A DNA stretch of 64,000 nt, from assembly GCA_045837725.1 (NCBI GenBank), contig JBEWZL010000152.1:372001-436000 (forward strand). Direction: 5' to 3'. Shown here in pieces: positions 56,455 to 64,000 of the stretch; within the stretch, counting starts at the first letter, position 1; every line of letters begins with the position of its first letter. This DNA is from Vermamoeba vermiformis (lineage: Eukaryota > Tubulinea > Echinamoebida). The notes under the pieces are model-generated. The model was not told the DNA's origin, ran no database searches, and was given only the letters and a program-made list of their open reading frames with translations. The position numbers and the translations under genes were made by a program.

Positions 56455-59400
56455 TTATTCCGCGGTGTTATTTTTAGCTTGCTTTTGACGCTGTTTTTCC
56501 GCTTTCCACTGCTCAATGCGCTGCTTGAGCTCGACATCGGGCTTGAGCATGTCGAGGGTGAGGGGCTGACGATTGAACGGATCAGTCGGCGAGGTGAGCA
56601 AGTGGCGCGTGATCACCGTGCGGTCGATGGTCATGCCCGAGGGCAGCACCACGGGGTCACTCATCACCGTGCTCAACAGCGGGTCCAAGAACTCGTCAGG
56701 CGCGTCACTCAGATCCAGTTCATCCTCGCGTGCCTGCGCTGCTTCTTCTTCAATGGCACGCAGCACTTCGTCAAAGCTGTGCACGTGTTCGCTGCTCAAC
56801 AGACTCTTGTTCTTCAGCACTTCACTCACGCGCTGCCACGTGCGCAGATCAAATGCACGTGTGTCACGCACAATGGCGCGCACAAAGTCCTGGCTGCGCA
56901 AGCCAATAGCGATCAGTGCCAGACGTGTCAGCAGTTCACCAGGTGAGAATCGTGCGCGGCGATGAGGCTGCACGGCGAGTCTCGCAGCATTCGGTCCGAC
57001 GAGTTGACGCGTGAAATAATTGACGAGCACGGCCAATCGCTCCAACACCTCTGCGCGGTGCAGCACTGAACTGCCGTCATCGAGCTTGGTGACCACCACG
57101 AGCAGCTTGAGTGTGTCGTGTGCGAGCAGACTGAATGTGGTCATTTGATTGGTCTCCGTGTGCAGCTCTTGTTGCAGTTCAGTGCGGTGTTGTGCATCGC
57201 GTTGTGCCCACTGATCGCGGTCCTCCATCATCAGCTCAATCTCGCGAATGCGCGGCAGCTTGCTCATCAGTTCTTCGAGCAGGTACATGGCATCGTTCAT
57301 GATCATGTTCAAGAAGTGCATGAAGCGGTGCTCGTCGTGCATCACTGCGCGGAACTCGCTCGGGTACTCGTTGCTGGTGGAGGCACTCAGTCGTTCAGCG
57401 AGCAGTGCCAGCAACAGCTTGGCAATGTGGCGCCGCACAAAGAACTTGTCGTAGAACTGCGAGGCCCGGCCCGTGCGTTCAATGTCAATGTAGACATCGA
57501 GCAGTCCGTGCAGCACTGTGCGCGGTGCTTGGTCTTGCAGTGGATCTGCTTCCCAGGACAGGCGCGCACGTGACGGCAGTTCAGCCCCGTCCTCGTCGAG
57601 GTGTCGATAGAGGGCTGTCATCTCCCACAAGACTTGCACCAACTTGCCGCGGAGATAGGGCGAGTTGATGCCGTGCTGCTGGCCAGCGAGGGGTGCGAGG
57701 AACTTGACGATGAATGTGACGAGGTGGTGGTAGTGCTGGGGCGGCAAGTGCAGCTGATACACGTCCTCGAGATCTTGGGCGCGCACTGCTGCTTGCATCT
57801 TGAGCACGAACAGCACGAAGCTGGCGAGATCATCGACGAGATACTCGGGCACCAGCGCGAGGGCAGGCACGTGATGTTCAGCGAGGTGCAGCAGCCAGCG
57901 CGCAGTGAAGGAGTAGAACTGCAGGGCGTGTTGCAGCAGTTCAGGGTCCAAGAGCTGCGCGTCCATGGTCAGCTTCATCACGGCAAGGTTGTCAATCTGT
58001 TGCGCGAGTGCTGTCAACTGCTGCTCGTTCACGGCAGCCATCATCGCGTGTCCGCTCCACTCAGCACGTGTCGCATTCAGCTGCGCGCGTCGTTCTTGCA
58101 TGTGAATCAGTTGCTGCACGAACTGCAAATAGGCCTCGCAGCTGCTGGCCAGACCCGTGTGCAGCACTTGCAGCGTGGTGAAGAAACACTGCGTCACAAA
58201 GCTGTGATTGGTCAGTGCCGCGCTCGCACTGTCACGTGGCTCAGTCGTGATCAGCTTGGTCTCGCTGCTGTACTGCAAACCGAGACTGTTCTGCTGCAAA
58301 AATTCAACTTCAATGCTGCTGTGTTTGTCGAGCTTCAATTCAGTGAACGGCTGTGACAACTTCAACATGACAGCTGTCAAATTGAGGAACACACCGTCCG
58401 AGCACGTGGTCACTTGACGTGTCATCAAGTGTCCTAATTGAGAGCGCGACTTGTTCTGCTGGCACAGTGCCACCACGCACTCCAACACGCCTTCGGTGTC
58501 GCGCGACAGTGCTTTGCGCTCCATTTTGATCACCTGCGTGAGCGTGCTGGCGAGTGAGGTGTGCAGCGAGTGCAGCAGTGCGCGCAGTTGTGTGAAGGCC
58601 GCGGACAGTTGCGCACGTGTCACTTGACCGCGCTGTGGGAAGTACTGCTGTGCCACCGCGAACTGTTTGTAGCTGCAGAGTGACAGCGCGGGACCGAGCA
58701 GTGATTCGAGCTCGAATTGGCGACCGTTCATGAACCGTGTGGGTGACCAAGCCACGTGACGCTTGATGCTGGCAGCGAGGGCAGGGTGACAGCTGAACAG
58801 TCGCAAGAAAATAGCTGCAATGGATAGCGAGTGCGTGTCAACCAGGGCACCACGCGAGATCTTGCGCGCGAGATCGCTGACCAGGGGATGAATCACGTGA
58901 TCGAGCGTGTCACCGTGCTGATCAGCTACCAGGGCCAGCAGTGCAGAACTGACTTGCAGCTCGTAATCTCCTGAATATCTCGACATGCTCGAATTAGCAT
59001 CCGCTAATAATAGCTCTTCCAAAATAGGCCATGTGACAGTATTCTGCTCGCACAGTGGTGACAGCAGTGCCGTGTCTTGCAGCACCAGACCCAAATAAGT
59101 CGCGATCGATCGTTCCACTGTTGTCACGTGCTCTGCGGTGCTCCACGTGCGACCTGTCAGCTGATCACGTGCTCGGTTGAAGCTCCGCACGAGATACTCA
59201 ATGGCATCACGTGACGCGGTGAATTGTGCGAGTCTCTCGAGCAGCAGCGAGTCCACGTGACCAGGTGTCAAAGTGTCACTCGCGCTGTGTGTCAATTCGT
59301 CACTCAGCCCTGGTAGATGGGCACGATCTTTGCTGGCACCTGTCAATGATACGCGGAATATTTCGAGCAATCGTTCATGAAGCAACTGCGCCGGAGACTT

Positions 59401-60089
59401 GACTTTGACAGGTGTCGTGTCAGTGAGGGGGCTGGTGGCACTCTGCTCGCTCTGAGGGGCAGTCTCGTGCTTGGTGTAATGGCCCTCATGCTTATTGTTG
59501 TCCTCGTTATTAAGGCCCGCAGTATTATTGTTATCATTAAGGCCCTCACTATTATAGGATGGGCCCTCACTCTGCGTCCTCGTCTCGCTCTTGGTGCTCA
59601 CACGTGTCAAGAACTGCGCGTTGAGCTCCTGATGACTGCGCACGGGCTCGCTGTGCTGCACTGGCTCTGTGCGCGCAGTGGACTGTGTCACAACGGGCTC
59701 GCTCGTCGTCAATTTGTAGCGACGCAAGCGCTTGTTGCGCAGCTCTTCGGATGTGGAGGGATCTTGAACGGGTGCTGGAGCAGGAGTGATGTTGGTGTTG
59801 TTAGTATTTTCTACTCTTCGCGGTACATGTTGTTTGGTCAATAGCTGAACATTTACAGTAATTAGCGACAATATTAATTATTTTTCAAATTAATGCTAAA
59901 TATTCGTCGACGAAGTTGTGCCTTCACTGCAAATTGAATACTAACAGCATACGGACGATGCGCTAATAATAAAAGTACAGCGCTTACCTTTCGCAAAAAC
60001 ACGGCTAATACCAAGACAACAACGACGAAGAACCAAATAAAGTTGTTGGATGTGGCGGTGTCTACGCCAGTCGCTTGTTGTTCCTCCAT
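56455..60089 (-). CDS. UBE4B: U-box ubiquitin chain elongation factor UBE4/Ufd2, first exon uncertain
   Basis: The main exon (56455-59844) is a single open frame of about 1,130 codons. N-terminal [15 protein letters not shown] matches the RRRRLARL start of UBE4B; the core has the Ufd2 elongating region ([57 protein letters not shown]). The C-terminal U-box is [40 protein letters not shown]. Ufd2 extends ubiquitin chains for p97/proteasome degradation. The open frame has no in-frame ATG near its start. A phase-0 acceptor (TTCAG before 59844) requires an upstream exon. The only candidate I see is 59988-60089 ([20 protein letters not shown] plus a hydrophobic run, donor GTAAGC, also phase 0). 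That would add an N-terminal membrane segment and give about 1,160 residues. If that exon belongs to a separate mini-gene, the true start is unresolved. Confidence 0.85.
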
Positions 60090-60329
60090 TGCATTGTAGT
60101 GATGCAAAGGTTGATATAAAATACTTACTCCATGTTTACACCCAATTCCACCACGCACCATGAAATCTCCTCGGTCGAGAATTCTAGATGCGTTCTTTGA
60201 TTTTCTGAGAACTGACAATGACGCGCTGCCTCCGTACTGAGTGTGCCAATCCAACGTATAATCATCATTGCAACATATCTCGATTAACAAGTGGCCTTTA
60301 TTTGCACTCGTACACGATATACACAGGGT

Positions 60330-60335
60330 TTTATT
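60330..60335 (-). terminator. Poly(A) signal AATAAA overlapping the ataxin-2 stop codon
   Basis: On the minus strand GCCAAATAAAAC contains both the in-frame TAA stop (60331-60333) and AATAAA. Confidence 0.5.
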
Positions 60336-63028
60336 TGGCTTGTTTGGGTGCGCCAGGTCCTATAAATAGAGCCGCTGGTCAGATCTGCTACTTGATCGCT
60401 GCTACACGAGCTAGCGCGACTACTTACCAGGCACATATCCGCGACCCATCTGTGGCTGCGAGGGATAGGGTGCGCGGGGCTGCGCAGTGGCACCAGGCAC
60501 TTGTTGTTGTCCCGCCCAGTACTGTGGTGGCACATTGCCAGTGCCTTGCGGTGGCATCCAATAATACACAGGGCGTTGTTGTGCGGGGTAAGTGCCAGGC
60601 TGGGGATAGTTGCCAGGATAGGGCCCTGGTGCACCGGGCTGCGGTTGAGGTTTGGGCGCGAGTTTGGGATCGGCAGGGTATGGTGGCACATAGCCAGGAT
60701 AGGGCAAGGTGGGGGGCAGCGCATCGAGATCGGGAGTCTTGGGCAGCATGCTGGGTGAGGTCGGGGCTGGTGACATGTAGGGCATGGGCTGCAGGGGCGG
60801 CATGAAATCGGGGTGCGGAATAACATTGGGTGGCATCATCATCGACATGGGCTGTGGTGGCACCCACTGACCCTCGTAGCCGTACTCGTTCATGAACGCG
60901 TAGTCGTCGTAGCCGTAGTCCACGCCCATCATGTAATTGCCCTCCACGGCCATGTACTCCATGCCAGGTGCCATCACATTGGGCGCGGACGAATTCTGTG
61001 CTGGCACGCGATAACTCTCGCGATATCGACTGCCCTCCCACTGCGGCACCACATCACGTGCCACTTTCTTGCCGCCAGTGCTGGTGCGCTGTTTCATGGC
61101 GCGACAGTAGACCTCGGAGATGGACTGACGCGTGTCAATGTACGGGGCCTTGCGCGAGGCCGGGAAGAAGGACGAGACTGGGGGCTGTGGCACGGACTGC
61201 GAGGAGCCCAGCAGCGTGGCAGCGAGGGGCTTGAACTCTTGCGCATTGGGATTCAGCTTCAGCTTGGGACGGGCGGGGGCTGGGGCGGTGGCACTGGTGG
61301 CACTCTTCTTGTCCTCCGCAGCGGGCTTGGCAGTGCCACGTGTCTGCAAAAATGACTTTTTCTGCGCGAGTTCGGTGCTGAACTTCTTGAATTCTTGCAA
61401 AGTCTGTTCGCGGCGCTCAGTCTTGCTCTTCTCTTTGAGACTGAAGTTGACAAAGTCCTGCAGCACCTTCTCACTCATCTTGGGCGACGCGGGCTGCAAG
61501 TTGAGGGCACTGACGGCTTTGGGGTCACTGATCAGCGGTGAGGTGCGGCCGTGCAGCTTGGGCGAGGTGTGTCCTGCGAGCTGTTGTTTGAGTCGCTTGA
61601 ACTCCGTCACCAGCACCGTGCGGTCCTGCGGTGTGACGGGCGGTGACATGTACACGGACAGCGAGGCCGTTCTGTTGCCACGCACTCGCTTCAGCAGCGA
61701 GGGCTGACTGTTGCTGCGTGTCTGCACGCGTCCAATGAGATCTTCCGCCTCTCTGGACTCTGCTGGCACTGTGCCACTCTCCGTGTTGGTGTTATTGCCA
61801 ATTTTGTCCGCACTCTGCGTCAACACACTCGCGCTGGCACCTGTCACACGTGGTGGTGCATCGGTGCCACGTCGTGCTGGCACTACGTATTTGGACTTGG
61901 GTGCGACAGCGGTGCTATTATTAGCCGCGCTATTATTAGCAGCAGGCTCCAATTTGATCTTCGCCTCGTTGGGCCGCAACACACTGGAATAGCGCTCCTC
62001 CTCGTCCAAGTGCTCAAAATTGACTTGTCCGCGCTCCTCTGCGATGTGTATGTTGTCCGACTGATCTGCCAATATCTCCGCGGCAATGCGCTGTGCCTCG
62101 TGCTCCAACTTCTTGTAGCTGGGATCGCTCTTGTTGATCACACTCGTGTAGATCTCCTCGCGGAAGGTGCTCTTCACGCCAAACTTGCGCTGATTCACTT
62201 CGAACTGGTCCCAACTGCCCGTAGTGTGCGCACCTTCGTCGAACTCCAGACTCGCGTGACTGGCAATGGGCGGATCCAGCTTGAACGGCACGAACTGTTT
62301 CTCGTGCAGATTGCGTCGCTTGGAGATACCGACGTCCGTGAACTCGTCGTTGTACTCGTCGTGGTAGTCGTACTCGTCGCCGCGCAGTTCCACGCCCTCG
62401 CTCTTCACTGCCTCCTCGCGCACGAACAGCCCGCCCTGGCCCTCGTGATACAGCGCGTGCAGGCCACTGTCTGCGCCCACCACATCGACCTCGCGCGCCA
62501 CGATCTGCACCACCTCCTCGCCACTCAACAGCACTCGTGCCGCAGGACGAGCCAGCACGTCACTCTTCTTGCGCGCCCAGGACAGCACCACGGCCAGTGC
62601 GCCGATGGGCTGTTGCGCACGTGACTTGGCCGCAGCGAGCAGTGCAGCAGGATCCGCGCCACTGCCAAAGTCGACGAGCAGCTCGTTGTAGTTGTGCGGC
62701 GAAGAGAGTCCTACGGTGTGGAAGTGTCCCTCCCAGATCTGCTGGTCACGTGTCTGCACTTCCACGCGCTGACCCTGCACCTTATTGTAAGGACCAGGTA
62801 CATATATATATATGGCGCGTGCTGGACTTACAATGAAGCTCAACGCGATGAATAACATGCGCTCTAAGTTCCGATCAGCTGACTTGTCTTGATCCGTTCT
62901 GAAAGCAGTTTCAAAATTAATTTTAAAAATCATATTGACTCTATATAACGCATTTGTATTGTCGCTACATACTTGTGATCATTTGTCTTCTTATCCACAT
63001 TATTTTTATTTTTCTGTGCTTTGCTCAT
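60331..63028 (-). CDS. ATXN2: Ataxin-2-like protein (LsmAD plus PAM2)
   Basis: Ataxin-2 is a cytoplasmic RNA-granule protein that binds poly(A)-binding protein. ATG 63028 starts MSKAQKNKNNVDKK. The Lsm fold is RMLFIALSFIVQGQRVEVQT-RDQQIWEGHFHTVG...YNELLVDFG. The LsmAD domain follows: WDQFEVNQRKFGVKSTFREE, IYTSVINKSDPSYKKLEHEA. A PAM2 motif, LNPNAQEFKPLA (around 61200-61260), should bind the MLLE domain of PABP. The C-terminal part is a Pro/Tyr/Met/Gly-rich low-complexity tail. Near 60425 the frame reads GYVPGK then TAG, but GTAAGTAGT there is a good donor; splicing to an acceptor at about 60370 gives a C terminus ALFIGPGAPKQAK with the stop at 60331, which I prefer. About 830 residues. Confidence 0.93.
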
Positions 63029-63394
63029 TGTAAGTCATATGGAGTGTAATAGTCTCGCTGAATCACTGACTGAGATAATAATATAAATAATAATAATTAA
63101 TATACAAAAGTTGTTAGTGTCTGGTGCTGGTCTAATTACACAAAAATGAATGAAGCAGATCCAAGCCGCACACTCGTTTTATCGATAAGACACGAACACA
63201 ACATCGAATAGCACCCACTGTGTCCTTGTATATTAGTTTTATTATAAGCCCTATCAGCTTGAAAGTCACAGATGGACGCATTCCAATCAATTAAGGCAAG
63301 TTCGACAGCTCCGTCAACACGCAAGCTTACACGACGACCAAAATTCAATATAATGCGCCAATATTAATAACGATATTAGGGCTCATCGTGGCTA
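63029..63394. promoter_or_regulatory. Shared divergent upstream region of ATXN2 and TMEM234
   Basis: 366 bp between two opposite ATG codons, AT-rich in the half near ATXN2 (TAATAATAATAATTAATA). A 70-codon minus-strand frame (63136-63348) has no similarity. A small 5' non-coding exon of TMEM234 could lie here. Confidence 0.4.
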
Positions 63395-63928
63395 ATGTTG
63401 GTGCTCGTAGCAGTGCTGTGGGGCGTGACCAATCCGCTCATGAAGCGCGGCAGCAGCGGCATTGCGAGTGAGCGCGCAGACAAGCCCAAGTCCAAGTATA
63501 TAATAGTGCGCCTATTCTCTGATCTCCTCGATCTGTTCACTCGTCCCCTCTACTTGCTCTCATTCGCGGTGAATATGATCGGATCTGTCTTGTTCATTCT
63601 CTCGCTGTCCACACTCGGTACTCGTTGCCTATCATAGCTATATATGTACGTGTGTCTAACGCGCAGCAGACATCTCGCTGAGCACACCACTGACCAATTC
63701 ACTCACCTTCTTGTTCACCACCATCACTTCGCGACTGCTCGGCGAACAAGCGCTCAATACATGCAAGTGATTGTATATATATAATGTGATTATATGACTA
63801 TGATTATTATACTATGATGATATCAATATGATGGAACATCCGTACTTACTGATCGCACGACAGATTCAGTGCTGGGCATGATCAGCGTGCTGATTGGTGT
63901 CACTATTTGTGTCAGCAGCAAAGTGTGA
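63395..63928 (+). CDS. TMEM234: Transmembrane protein 234 homologue
   Basis: A small four-helix membrane protein of the drug/metabolite-transporter-like (EamA-type) fold. ATG 63395 gives MLVLVAVLWGVTNPLMKRGS, aligned to human [39 protein letters not shown] is TM2, and after an intron ADISLSTPLTNSLTFLFTTI is TM3 with the conserved P-TNSL. The last exon gives SVLGMISVLIGVTICVSSKV as TM4 and the stop at 63928. The second intron (about 63769-63864) seems to use a GC donor (CATGCAAGTG). About 130 residues, the family size. Human TMEM234 has an uncertain role. Confidence 0.88.
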
Positions 63929-64000
63929 AAGAAGAAATTGCCTTATTTGTACAGTAACATAAATATCTGCAAACACCCTCACTTGGACGGTCGAGTGAGC

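Noticed and set aside
62010-62624. Long plus-strand ORFs opposite ATXN2, UBE4 and UBE2O
   Set aside because: They are antisense shadows in GC-rich coding sequence with strong family support on the other strand.

Overview
The window is a gene-dense piece of a eukaryotic nuclear genome. I support 27 protein genes, all spliced, with introns mostly 40-70 nt that start GTAAGT/GTACGT-like and carry CTAAC/CTGAC-type branch motifs close to the 3' AG. The standard stop codons are used. The gene set (CSTF1, EMC1, SSU72, RPL27, AP-1 mu, PDCL, ARL2, UBE2O, TAF6, UBE4, an ataxin-2 with a PAM2 motif, TMEM234) is generic eukaryotic. The accessory genes (PBZ-PARP, TLDc-GTPase, NadR/Ttd14-like protein, ZZ-CLU protein, Rab-like GTPases with a myristoylation-like N terminus) suggest a compact-genome protist or a very reduced holozoan. 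I cannot name the taxon. No mobile element, viral relic, CRISPR array, rRNA or convincing tRNA was found.

Layout. 0-10 kb: CSTF1 (minus, runs off the left edge), a two-ZZ CLU-like protein, a small secreted DUF4787-type protein and a NadR/Ttd14-like NTPase. 10-25 kb: a giant unrecognised protein with a GNAT-like C terminus, an AAA+ protein without an obvious Walker A, then a two-TLDc IFI44-like GTPase with a C-terminal ubiquitin-like tail, followed by 1.6 kb without a supported gene. 25-42 kb: a HTH factor, EMC1, SSU72, RPL27, a three-RRM protein, PDCL, a four-CBS protein, AP-1 mu and a PBZ-PARP. 42-48 kb: five small-GTPase/zinc genes and spacers, namely two tandem Rab-like GTPases, a CHORD-like plus PITH protein and ARL2. 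48-64 kb looks more GC-rich: a Kelch type I membrane protein, UBE2O, TAF6, UBE4, ATXN2 and TMEM234.

Genes are packed head-to-head (shared 130-400 bp promoters: CSTF1/ZZ-CLU, DUF4787/Ttd14, AAA/IFI44-like, EMC1/SSU72, RPL27/RRM, PARP/Rab, UBE2O/TAF6, ATXN2/TMEM234) or tail-to-tail with as little as 46 bp between stop codons. Several AATAAA signals overlap stop codons. There are no operons. The strongest functional theme is ubiquitin/proteasome biology (UBE2O, UBE4, PITH protein) together with membrane-trafficking GTPases.

All gene spans below run from start codon to stop codon and include introns. I deduced exon joins by hand from splice signals, frame continuity and family alignment, so single exon borders may be off.
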